Below are positions 47,089-57,067 of a stretch of 63,925 nt of DNA, one piece after another; the stretch's first letter is position 1; every line of letters begins with the position of its first letter. The translations under genes were made by a program, and so were the position numbers. The DNA lies in contig NW_025955177.1 of assembly GCF_022376445.1 (NCBI RefSeq), positions 1 to 63,925 on the forward strand, in the 5' to 3' direction. The notes beneath the pieces were generated by a model. The model was not told the origin of the DNA and made no database searches. It saw only the letters and a list, made by a program, of their open reading frames with translations. This stretch comes from Fomitopsis serialis. Taxonomy: Eukaryota > Basidiomycota > Agaricomycetes > Polyporales > Fomitopsidaceae.

Positions 47089-48297
47089 ATGTCGGAAGCG
47101 TCGTCGCTGGTTGGGCTGTCAACGGAGTTCCTCAAGGTTTCCTCTCCCGAGCCTCATATTGCGTTGGTCGAGATCCTACGGTGAGTAAGCGTACTGTTAC
47201 GCCTTGACGGAATCACGGAGAACCAATACTTGATTGCAAGGAAGCCTGTGAATGCCTTCAGTGAGGAGTAAGTGCCCGAGCCATTCATCTTGTCGGGAGC
47301 TCTCACGAATGCTTGACCTCGACTAGGTGCTGGACAGCATTAGCGCAGGTCTTCAACAAGATTTCTCTTCAGCCTACCGTACGCGTTGTCGTGCTTGCGT
47401 CCGCCCTCCCGAGGCTGTTCTCAGCAGGAATAGATCGTAGGCACGTCGCTTCAACGTCTTTCTCATACTCAATGTCCTCGAAACAGTGAGCGCACTCGGG
47501 GGACTCGGCGACGCTTTCTCCAACGAGCCTGCCAGACGCGCCCTCCAGCTGCGCGAACAAATACTCTCGTTCCAGAGCTGCATCACAGCGATCGAGCGGT
47601 GCCCCTACCCCGTGATCGTCGCAGCGCACGGAATCGCATTCGGCCTCTCCATCGACATCATGGCCGCATGCGACGTGCGATACGCAGCGTCGAATACCGT
47701 CTTCTCGATCAAGGTAGGCTGCGTACTCACTCCACCCTCCGGACACTTAGCTGAGAGTACACATTCAGGAAGTCGACGTCGGCCTCGCCGCCGACATCGG
47801 CACGCTCGCGCGCCTGCCCAAGATCTCGGGCAACCACAGCCTGCTGCACGAGCTAGCATATACCGCGCGCGACTTCTCCGCGGCCGAGGCCGAGAAGCTC
47901 GGCTTCGTCTCGCGCGTTGTACAGGGCAGCCGCGACGAGGTCCTCTCGGCTGCATTGCAGACGGCGCGGACGATCGCGGGGAAGTCGCCGATTGCGGTGC
48001 TTGGGTCGAAGCACTTGTTGTTGCATGCGAGGGATCATAGGTGTGTGGAGACGGTGTGGGATTTGAGTATAGCGTTAACCCGGTCTCCGTTGGCAGTGTG
48101 CAGGAGAACTTGGATTACACAGCTACGTGGAACAGCGCCATGCTCCAGACTGCCGTGAGTGCCTCGCGTTCGCTCCAGTTCGATCATGTAGCGCGTTGCT
48201 TACTCTCCTGCAGGACATGAAGGAGCTCGTCAAGTCGATGAAGACGAAGACGAAGCCGCAGTTCGCTCCTCTCGGAAAGCTGCCGTCCAAGCTATAA
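47089..48297 (+). CDS. ECH1: Delta3,5-delta2,4-dienoyl-CoA isomerase (peroxisomal, ECH1-like)
   Basis: Crotonase-fold enzyme that moves double bonds during beta-oxidation of unsaturated fatty acids. Exons read MSEASSLVGLSTEFLKV, KPVNAFSEE, LASALPRLFSAGID, LSALGGLGDAF, CPYPVIVAAHG, MAACDVRYAASNTVFSIK|EVDVGLAADIGTLARLPK, and end GKLPSKL. ACDVRY, KEVDVG and AADIG carry the Asp, Glu and Asp positions known as the catalytic acids of the mammalian ECH1 enzyme. The C-terminal SKL is a canonical peroxisomal targeting signal 1. All junctions are GT-AG, and phases were checked through SVQENLDYTATWNSAMLQTA. It lies about 4 kb from the dienoyl-CoA reductase gene, another step for unsaturated fatty acids. 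Confidence 0.93.
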
Positions 48298-48768
48298 TCA
48301 GGCTTTGTTTTCTCGGCCACCCGGAACATCTGTACGAATATTAGCGGTATACTCACACGACAACGATTGCACGTCTTGGTCATCGTGACGATGTGTTGAG
48401 CGTGTTGAGCGACCGACTCCTTGTTCTCTCCATACCCAGCTCGATCTACGCTGTAATCCCATCAATGCTTGAGCGTGATCTACCCTCGTTTGAGACACAC
48501 AAGGACTCATACACTCATAGCCTCGCACACGCAGAAAGAGTCAGAACTGAGATTTAGCAGCAGAGATCTGTGTTCTACTACATATCTATTCAGCCCTACG
48601 CTCGCTGCGAAATTGGCGCAGGGTGGTACACGTAGGCCTGCTTAATTTGATCGGGTTCTGTGAGGCCTCAGGCCTTCAGGCTCAACATGAGGTGGGGAAT
48701 GCATCCGGATTGGGAAGCGCCGTGGCCAACCTCGTGAGAACGACCAACTGACGATCATTGTTACATAA
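48298..48768. other. Intergenic downstream of the dienoyl-CoA isomerase
   Basis: 3' flank of the isomerase and upstream flank of the duplicated F-box-like pair. No gene was recognised. Confidence 0.3.
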
Positions 48769-50092
48769 ATGCCCTCCTCCTCCTCCTCCATCTGCATTGT
48801 GTAAGTACAGCGCAACGGACGGATTGCGAATGTCACTACATACTTACTCTCGTGCCTACTCAGCGTCAACACCATGCGCGTGCAGTATTGGAAGATGTAA
48901 GTTGCTCTGGCAGTTTGTCGCAACCGGCGCTGACGGATGCTTCGTTATTGTGGCCAGCATCAACATCGACAAGAGACACACTATCGAGTTTGATTCTCAT
49001 AGGCTAAGCGACATTCTCTTCTCGCATGAACCAACCCGGCTCGTCTGGGCGTTGGCAAGGCCCCGCAAGGTGAGCAGGCACCGTGGCCGGGATAGTATGA
49101 TACTTAGTGCAACAACATCAATGACGCTGGTCTCCTCAGTTCAAACCATACCAGCGCTCACTCAAACGAGGCCACAGCACGGACCCGCGCGACCTCGGCG
49201 CACTCAACCTGCCCTTCGACATCCTCGAGCGCATATTCCAGCAGTTCAATTATGACGACATCTCCGATGCTGTCTTCCTTGCGCTCACCAACTCGTTCTT
49301 GCGCGACGTCGGTCAGAAACGCGTATGCGACTTGCTGCTCATAGAGTACTCTTGCCCATGGCACCTCGAGCGCATCGCCTGCGTGGGCCACCGTCTCGCC
49401 GGCGACGATTTCCCCCCCCCGGCGTCAAGGAGCGCGAGAAGGCGCAACTCGGAGGCCACGCATATGACCGATTCCTCGGGACCAACGTTGCTCGGCTGTT
49501 CATAGCAGAATCCGCCTTGACTGACAAGAGGTCTCGTGGCTGCTTGGGCAAGATATTCAGTCCGCAAGATGAAGTTCCTGTCCCCTGCAGAGCAGCGTGA
49601 GATGGACAGCCTGTTGCAGCCCGATTTCTCCTAGGATGGGAGGCCAGAGACCGAGTGGATCCTCTGCAACTGGACGGAGGCTCAGTACGTGCGCGCCAGT
49701 GGTGTCGCCAGGCTCACGGATTCACGCTGTGACGGTCCGTGGACGGATGGCATGCTGAGCCTCGGGCACGTCCTCCTCACCCAGATTTGTTGGTCGTCCG
49801 AACGCTCGGGCGCAATAGATGGCAAGAGAGGCTTCACCATTCACCGTGGCCCCTGGGCTGGACACTACTTTTCGATCACCACTGTGGCTCAGCTGGCAGA
49901 GAACGTGTCCTACAACTGCAAGCAGTACGTGGATGTCACAGACAAGATCCTGGATGAAGTCTTGGAACTATGGAGAGATAATGATATGGATGTGCTGGAG
50001 TGTGCGGCGGAGTCGTCAGAGGACACAATATCTGACTCAGACGACAATGAAGAGACACATTGGGAGGATGATTCATCTGATGACGATGAATA
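48769..50092 (+). pseudogene. F-box-like gene of a third family, dead tandem copy
   Basis: Same exon order as the intact copy at 50657-51889. Exon 1 reads MPSSSSSICI, exon 2 VNTMRVQYWK, exon 3 VIVASINIDKRHT...PTRLVWALARPRK, and the main exon FKPYQRSLKRGHSTDPRDLG with F-box-like LNLPFDILERIFQQF. The main exon then has a two-base expansion in a nine-C run (49412-49420), a two-base loss near 49565 that restores the frame, and a nonsense TAG at 49632-49634 where the sister has Trp. After that the frame is open again (ETEWILCNWTEAQYVRASGV to the acidic end), so the decay is recent. No function is expected. Confidence 0.8.
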
Positions 50093-50656
50093 GCAGCATT
50101 TGAACGATGATATAGAGATGGACTTGCGAACGATACAAGAGTAGAGGAGCAGAAGAAGGATGATGCAGGGAAAGCGCAACTTCATAGTAAGTATGAAGCT
50201 GATTTCGATGTTGTTATAACGACCTACTGAGGCGAGTGACTCGGAGCGCCAGGTACATATCGGCACCCACTGAGCCTCTTTGTCGATGTGTACTTAAGTA
50301 GTACGGTAGAAACGAGTTTACATCTTCCTGGTCAGTAACGGAGACTCGGATCGCTGCAGGCTGTTGTGCGCGCCGCCGTCACGGTCAGTCACGATTTTGT
50401 GCCGTGGCCCTACGTAATAAGTACCGGATCGTGGCGCATTATAACAACATTATAACGCCCACTATTGTACGCACCGGCAGTCGCCGTGTCGACTTGGCCG
50501 CACGAGGACTTGTTTGCTCCAAATTGTGGCGGTTATGTAACCCATGCAGAATTCCTCATTATCATCATCCATCTGCAGTCTATGTAAGTTCAACGCAACG
50601 GACACATCACGACTGTTACTACATACTTACTCTCGTGCCTACTTAGCGTTGACTCC
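50093..50656. other. Spacer between the duplicated F-box-like genes
   Basis: Contains the possible first exon of the downstream copy (50544-50583, MQNSSLSSSICSL), whose donor phase does not fit the next exon as it does in the pseudogene. No other gene was seen. Confidence 0.35.
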
Positions 50657-51889
50657 ATGCCGCGCGGCCAGGACTGGAAGATGTAAGTTGCTCTGGCAGC
50701 CTGACGTTTGTCGCAAGCACTGCGGAGCGCCACTGGCACTGACAAATGCTCGGTTATTGTGGCTAGCATCAACATCGACAAGAGACACACTCTCGAACCT
50801 GATCGTCTTGAGCTTAGCTATAGGCTAGGCCGCATCCTCTTATCGCATGAACCAGCTCGGCTCGTCTGGGCGTTGGCAAAGCCCCGCAAGGTGAGCAAGC
50901 ACAGTGGCCGGGATAGTATGCAAGAACATCAATGACACTGGTCTCCTCAGCGCAAACCATATCAGCGCAGCCTTGAACGAGGCCACAGCACGGACCCGCG
51001 CGACCTCGGTGCGCTCAACCTGCCCTTCGATATCCTGGAGCATATATTCCAGCAGATCCAAAGCGACGACATCGCCGATGCTGTCTTCCTCGCACTAACC
51101 AACTCGCTTCTGCGCGACGTCGGTCACAATCACATATGTGAGACGCTGCGCTCGGTGTTCTCTTGCCCGTGGTACCTGCAGCGCATCGTCTGCGTGGGCG
51201 CCCGTCTCGCCGGCGATGACTTTCCCCCAGGCGTCAAGGAGCGCGAGAAGGAGCAGCTCAGAGGCTGCGAATATGATCGATGGCTCAGGGCCAACGTTGC
51301 TCGGCTGGTCGTCGCGCACCACGCCCTGGCTGATAGGAAAGTTTGCGACTGGTTGGACCTGATATTCAGTCCGCGCAAGACGGCGTTTCTGTCTCCTGCA
51401 GAGCGGCGTGAGATGGACAGCCTGGTGGAACTCGATTTCTCCTGGGATGAGAGGCCAGAGACCGAGTGGATCCTCTGCAACTGGACGACGGCTCAGTACG
51501 TGCGCGTCAGTGGTGTTGCTAGGCTCACGGATTCGCGCTGTGACGGACCGTGGACGGACGACCAACTGAGCCTTGGGCACGTCCTCCTCACCCAAATTTG
51601 TTGGTCGTCGGATCGCTCGAGCGCAATAAAAGGCAAGAGACGCTTCGCCATTCACCGTGGTCCCTGGGCCGGGCACTACTTTGCGATCACCACCGTGGAT
51701 CAGTTGACAGAGGACGAGACCTACAACTGCAAACAGTACGTGGATGTCACAGACAAGATCCTGGATGAAGTCTTGGAACTATGGAGAGATAATGATCCGT
51801 ATACACTGGCAAAGCACCTGCGGCGTGCGGAGTCGTCAGAGGACGCAGTGTCAATATCTGACTCGGACGACGATGAAGAAGAGACATAA
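50657..51889 (+). CDS. F-box-like protein of a third family, intact copy
   Basis: Exons read MPRGQDWK (50657, start uncertain), VIVASINIDKRHTLEPDRLE...PARLVWALAKPRK, then a long exon RKPYQRSLERGHSTDPRDLG. LNLPFDILEHIFQQIQSDDI is an F-box-like helix pair, followed by LALTNSLLRDVG. The rest is a conserved unknown region (SCPWYLQRIVCVGARLAGDD, RPETEWILCNWTTAQYVRVS, LSLGHVLLTQICWSS, IHRGPWAGHYFAITTVDQL) and a very acidic C terminus (DSDDDEEET). The family is not related to F-box subfamilies 1 and 2 beyond the F-box. It is a tandem duplicate of the pseudogene upstream. The role is probably in ubiquitin-dependent turnover, with an unknown target. Confidence 0.75.
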
Positions 51890-52534
51890 TTGGAGGATGG
51901 ATCATACGATGAAGAGCAGTTTTTGAACGATGATATAGAGGTGAACTTACAAGACGGGGTGGTGAATGACACATGTGGAGCACAGGTGCGGCTGGACTAG
52001 GGGGACGTAGCAGAGATGGGTGACACAAGGAAAGCACAAGATGACATGTATGATGCCGGTTTCTGTATTGGTCCTAAAAACGATATGATTTCTACTAACG
52101 CGAACGTCATGTACCGGCATCCAATGAGCCTCTTTGTCGATGCGTACCTGTACGGCAGAATTACTGTGCCTTTGTTTGACTGGTATGAGTTGTTGGGTCC
52201 ATTGAATATATCGCTGTGATCGTTGAAATTCATTGGAGACTCGAGCCAGCGGCGCAAGTTCTCTTCTAGCAGAGCATGTCGCGTCTACGCCACCGCTATG
52301 TGCAAGACGGTCAGGTGGTGGAGGATGTATAAGTGTATTCAGGTCCACATAGACAGAACGATCCCTTGAGTCTACGCTGGAGCAAGAGTCTCGACTCACT
52401 GAAAAGAGGGCTCATAGAAGTCAGGTTGATAGCAACAGCACCTCCGATAAATAACAACAGCGTCAGTACAACCTCCGTCCCGGTACAGTCACGATCGAAA
52501 ACCCGAGAACTCGACACCACCCCCGGCCACGCAC
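51890..52534. other. Intergenic, convergent 3' flanks
   Basis: 3' flanks of the F-box-like gene and the minus-strand dienoyl-CoA reductase. No gene was recognised. Confidence 0.3.
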
Positions 52535-53770
52535 TCACAACCTCGGCTTGATCAAGTTCTTGACCGCATCCGGGTTGATCAACGCCTCGGGGTACGGCAG
52601 CAAGAACTGGCGCAGATGCTCGCTCCCGCCGTCGACGGGGAGAACCTGGCCGGTGACCCAGCTCGCGGCGTCGCTGAAGAGGAAGACGGTCGCGTTCGCG
52701 ATGTCGTGCAGGTGCCCGCGCGCCCAAGGGGAATGTTGGCGGCGTGCGATTTGCCTTTGGGCGAGAGACGGTCGACGCCTTCGGTGCCGCCGATGGGCCC
52801 GGGGGCGATCACGTTGGAGCGGACGCCCTGAGAGTGTGTTAGGAGGATGAGAGGGGCGAGAGTAGGAGGGACGTACGAAAGGGCCCTCCTCAACTGCGAG
52901 GACTGCGGAGGCTGCAGGATGTTGTTAGCTGCTTATGACGTAGCGGTGCACGGGTATACTCACTAGCATCGACAGCGGCCTTTGCGGCTGAGACGTGCAC
53001 CTGGTAAGGTGTACCTGCAAGAAAATGAGTGCATAGTGCAGGGCCTATGCAACGTCTACGGACCTTTGTAGTGCAGAGTAGCACTGACATGAATGTACGC
53101 GCCCTTCGATGCGCGGACGTGTGCGATGGTGGCTTTGATCGTGTTGTACGTACCGAGCTGCCCCAAGTGCGTGAGCGAGGAGCAGATGACTTCTTCAATG
53201 CACATACGGTGTCGATGTCAATGACAGTCTTGAAGCCCTTCTCCGAGAGACCAGAGATTGGGACAAGGAAGTTCCCGGCAGCTCCTACAGGCCGAAACCC
53301 GTTATAACACTGGTCACACGTTGGACCCCAGGGAGCTGACCGCAAATGACGAAGTCGATCCTGCCGAACTTCTCGATGGTCTTCGCCGCGGCGTTCTTGA
53401 GCTGCTCAGGATCGCGTACGTCGGCTTGGGCGACGAGACACTGTCTCCCAGTAGCCTTGGAGAGCTCTGCCGCGCTCGCATTGAGTCGGTCGAGTCTGAT
53501 GGATGTATGGCTCGATGATGTACAGTTGACCTCGACTGGCGAGTACTCACTTCCTCCCGACAATCGTCGCATCCGCTCCGTGGCGCATCTGTCCTCACTA
53601 TGGTTTCTGATATAACGCTTTAATGCGTGCCCACGTACCACAGCCTCTGTCATGCCCTTGCATATCCCGGAGCCACCACCCGTGCAGAACAGGACCTTTC
53701 CTTTGAATATGTCACTCTTGAAGACCGCCGAGGAGTCGACCACGGGTGCGACGTATGCCTGGGGAGCCAT
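52535..53770 (-). CDS. SPS19: Peroxisomal 2,4-dienoyl-CoA reductase (SDR family), one frameshift
   Basis: NADPH-dependent reductase that removes the second double bond of 2,4-dienoyl-CoA in beta-oxidation. [20 protein letters not shown] is followed by the Rossmann motif [20 protein letters not shown], the TGGGSGI form typical of this enzyme group. Further exons give [48 protein letters not shown], the [11 protein letters not shown] active-site helix and [20 protein letters not shown]. Near 52714-52718 one base appears missing in a GC run; past it the other frame gives [20 protein letters not shown] and [20 protein letters not shown], ending IKPRL. The PRL end could be a weak peroxisomal signal. 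Without the correction the protein loses its last 60 or so residues. Confidence 0.87.
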
Positions 53771-54090
53771 GATATGCAGTACGATGGTTCTTGGTGGGGA
53801 GAGCTGTAGGTGCTATATAGTACAGTGATGGTTCCGGTACAGCATGGGGTCGACTGCATTAAGTAGCACATCGGGAAACAGGTGATTGCGGGGAGCGGGA
53901 GAAGGATCGGCGCCGTGCAGCTGCCCGACCGAGTCGGGGTTGCCAGAAGCGGACGGACGAAGACCCTTGGCAGCGCCTCAGTCGCGGAGGCGGCAGAGAC
54001 CTCGGACAGTGCCTCTTCGACGGACCGACCGCGGGAGCGCGCCACCGACGACTGCAACGACTCTCATGCAGCCCGGGAGCGACGGTGGGC
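53771..54090. other. Divergent promoter region, dienoyl-CoA reductase / Rab-like gene
   Basis: Contains the TATA-like element at 53813-53820 on the reductase side. The remainder is GC-rich leader sequence of the Rab-like gene. Confidence 0.4.
53813..53820 (-). promoter_or_regulatory. TATA box of the dienoyl-CoA reductase gene
   Basis: CTATATAG, palindromic, 43 bp upstream of the start codon on the minus strand. Close spacing, but consistent with other promoters in this window. Confidence 0.45.
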
Positions 54091-55370
54091 ATGCGCACGG
54101 TCAAGGTCGTTGTCATCGGCGCGTCGGGCGTAGGCAAGACTAGTCTTCGCAACCAGGTGCGTGCTCGCTGTGCAGCATGGGGAGCTCAAGCTGAAGCCTC
54201 TGCAGTACATTTCGGGACGCTTCACGACCGGGTATCGTGCGACCATTGGCGCAGACTTCATAACGAAATCTGTGCCGCACCACAGCGCGCAGGATGAAAC
54301 GGTGACATTGCAGATATGGGTGCGTGGTCTTGTTGCAATACTGCGGGCGGGACGAGACTGGAGTTGCGCAGGACACGGCGGGGCAGGAGCGCTTCTCGAG
54401 CCTTTCATCTGCGTTCTTCCGCGGCGCGGACGCAGCGATCCTCCTCTTTGACGTGAACCAGCCCGAGACGCTGCAAGCCCTCGTGCGATGGTGGGACGAC
54501 TTTCGCGAAAAGGCCCCCGTGCCGGACGAGGACCTCCAGGACTTTTGCTGCGTCGTCGTCGGAAACAAGATCGACCTTGCCCGCGACACCCCCAGTGTAT
54601 CCGAAGCGGATGCCGTACGCCTGGTCGACGAGCTCGTCCCTCCACTCTCACCACCTCTCGCACCTATCCTGAGCGTCGTGCCGATCCTCGAGGCAGAGAG
54701 CGACGAGGATGACATGCCCACGCCCATTGTTGCGCCGGGCACACCCCCGAGCAAATCTATCGACATCATCGCACGGCGCCCCCGACGCAGCCTGCGCTCC
54801 GTCTCGCGCTCGCGGAGCCGGTCGACGGTCTTCCGGGGCGGGACGGTCGGCACAATGACCACGACGCACACGATCTACCACACGCCCTCCTCCTCCGTGT
54901 TCGACCTGTTCGAGTCCGCGCTGTCCTCGCCTGCGCGCACGACGGTGTCGATATCCACGGGCTCCGCGTCGCCCGTGCGCTCGCCGTCGTACTCGCCGAC
55001 ACGCACGCCACGCCGGCAGCCGTCGTCGTCGACGGTCTCGTCCGCGCCGACGATCACCCCGAGCTTCTTCCACCGCGAGCGCGCCCACAGCCTGTCGACG
55101 ACGCCCGCGTCTGGCCCGTCGCCCGCGGGCTCGTTCTCGCTGCCGCCGCCGCCGGAGCGCCGGCCGAAGCTGTTCTTTACGTCGGCGAAAACGGGGGAGG
55201 GCGTGGCGGGGGTGTTCGAGTACGTTGCGCGGCGGGTGGTGATGCAATGGGAATACGAGGAGGCACTGGACGCGCGGACGCTGCATATGCAGGAGGCGGA
55301 CGAGACGATCCGGCTGACGCACGCGCAGGGGGACCGGAGGCGGCTTGTCGGGTCGTGTTGCGGGACGTGA
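54091..55370 (+). CDS. Rab7-like small GTPase with a large insertion before the G5 motif
   Basis: Membrane-traffic GTPase. Three exons give MRTVKVVVIGASGVGKTSLR (G1, GASGVGKT), then after an intron YISGRFTTGYRATIGADF (the Rab7-type switch I), LQIW|DTAGQERFSSLSSAFFRG (G3, with the catalytic Gln), LLFDVNQPETLQALVRWWDD and VVVGNKIDLA (G4). A Ser/Arg/Pro-rich region of roughly 175 residues follows (SRSRSRSTVFRGG, SYSPTRTPRRQP), then FFTSAKTGEGV (G5) and a C-terminal helix. The end is GSCCGT, a CC prenylation motif of unusual form. Typical Rabs have only about 30 residues between G4 and G5. The gene is intact. It is probably a Rab7-like paralogue rather than the main Ypt7, but this cannot be settled here. 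Confidence 0.85.
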
Positions 55371-57067
55371 TATGCTAGGTTGTCATTTCTGGAGGTCTTT
55401 GTTCTGTCCTCGTCTGGTAGATTGTGTATACAAGGGCTCGGTTCTAACAGTTTCCTCATATTATTGCCCTCTGTCCTCTCGTCTCTGCCTCTTGTACTTT
55501 TTATCGCTGCCCATTCCGTTCCACTTCGTTTATAACATGCGCCCGACCCGTATACATTCGCATGCTGTAGCAGCTAAATTGACACTGCGCCCGAAGGCCC
55601 TCGAGAGCGAGATTCACGCATGAGGGGATCTCCACGCGCCCGGGCGTATCGCGGACACGCGTCGCTGGCGCAGATCTCGTTCGCCCTGACGATCTCACTT
55701 GTGTGTGTACGTGCGTGTTCTCCCGCCATGCAGCCATCACTGCGCCATGGCTGGGTGCCAACGGGCCCCTCGTACCTTACCCTCTACCCATCCCCGGAGG
55801 AGACGTGGATGCTGCGTGCGCGCCCTATGTACAGTCCTCCGGCCCGTCCTAACCGGCTGAGGGTCAACGAGCGGCCCCGCGGGCACAATCACTTCAGTCC
55901 CTATCGAGTGCAGATGGGTAGGAACACACATGACCGTGTCCTAAGCCTACGGGAGTTCGAGGACGAAGTGTAGCATCCATCAGCACGCTTGGCCAGAGCG
56001 TAAATGGTGGCGTCGGTCTTGTGCGTGGCTAAAAGGAGCAGACCAGGACTTCGGCCGGGTACACGCTGCGCCGCCACTCGATGTCGACATCCACGCAAAG
56101 GCCCCCTTGCGTCTGTCCACTCGAAGAATTACGTAGCCTGCCGGGAGACCTAGAAGCCTAGCCTGAGAACATCCAAATATACCGGCCTGTATGCGCCCAG
56201 CACGTAGTCGAGGTGCAGCCTGGCGCGCAGCTGGAGATAGTACTGTCAAAGGGGAGGCACGATCTGGCCCGGTTCTCACCTGTGACAGAGGAAAGTGGTT
56301 GGCCTGCCTTGTGTATTGCCTGAACGCTGGATCTGCGCGCGCATCTGAACCTCGCAATCCCCGACAGGGCTCGCGCATGATGATGAACAAGCTGGCTGAC
56401 CTCGGTTCGTGCTCTATCAGGACAGATGGTGGATGCGGGGCACGGTTGGGTCAGCCGTACCTGCGCGGACCGATTTCCACGTTCATTCACAGTCCTTGAC
56501 GACGATAAGTACTATAAGCCGGCGGAAGAAGGACGGGGTTGAATGGAGGCTCGGCAGGGGTTATCACTTGACTGGGGGAGAACACCTTCGACGTCTTCGC
56601 CCATATCAAGCGTGGAAGTGACCAAACGGAACGTCATAGTGCTCACATAGCCCACACAGAATCTAGACACGCCTGGCGGTAGAATCCTGGGTGGACACAC
56701 GACGTGGTGGCCAAGGGTCGAGGTGGCCGTCGTTAGCGAGGCGAAATGAAGCGCGTGCCCGTGCTCGGGCGCACTGGCGGGAAAGAGAGTTGGTGGAATA
56801 GGGGCCGAGCAGATAGGTGTCGGGTTTCGGGCCACATGAAAGAGGGCGTGGGTGTGTGTTGATGGGCGGGGTAATTGGCGTCGTTCTCGTTGGCCCGGCG
56901 AGGACACCGGACGGGCCAAGGGCACCAGGCGAGAGCGGGCGAGAGACTGGAGAGTTGGGAGCAAAAGACAGCGATTATGTGAACTGCTGGCGGGGAGAAG
57001 GAGAGCGTCGGAAGGGGATGGGTGAGAGAGGGAGCCAGCGTGAGCGGAGCGGAGAGCGCCGCGGTCC
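55371..57067. other. 1.7-kb intergenic between the Rab-like gene and ATG4
   Basis: No gene was recognised. Around 56035-56130 on the minus strand there is a short protein-like stretch (VDVDIEWRRSVYPAEVLVCS) ending in a stop, perhaps a relic. The last 400 bp are purine-rich 5' flank of ATG4. Confidence 0.35.

Noticed and set aside
55620..55973. A 117-codon plus-strand ORF between the Rab-like gene and ATG4
   Set aside because: No family motif, no splice partners, and composition like random GC-rich sequence.
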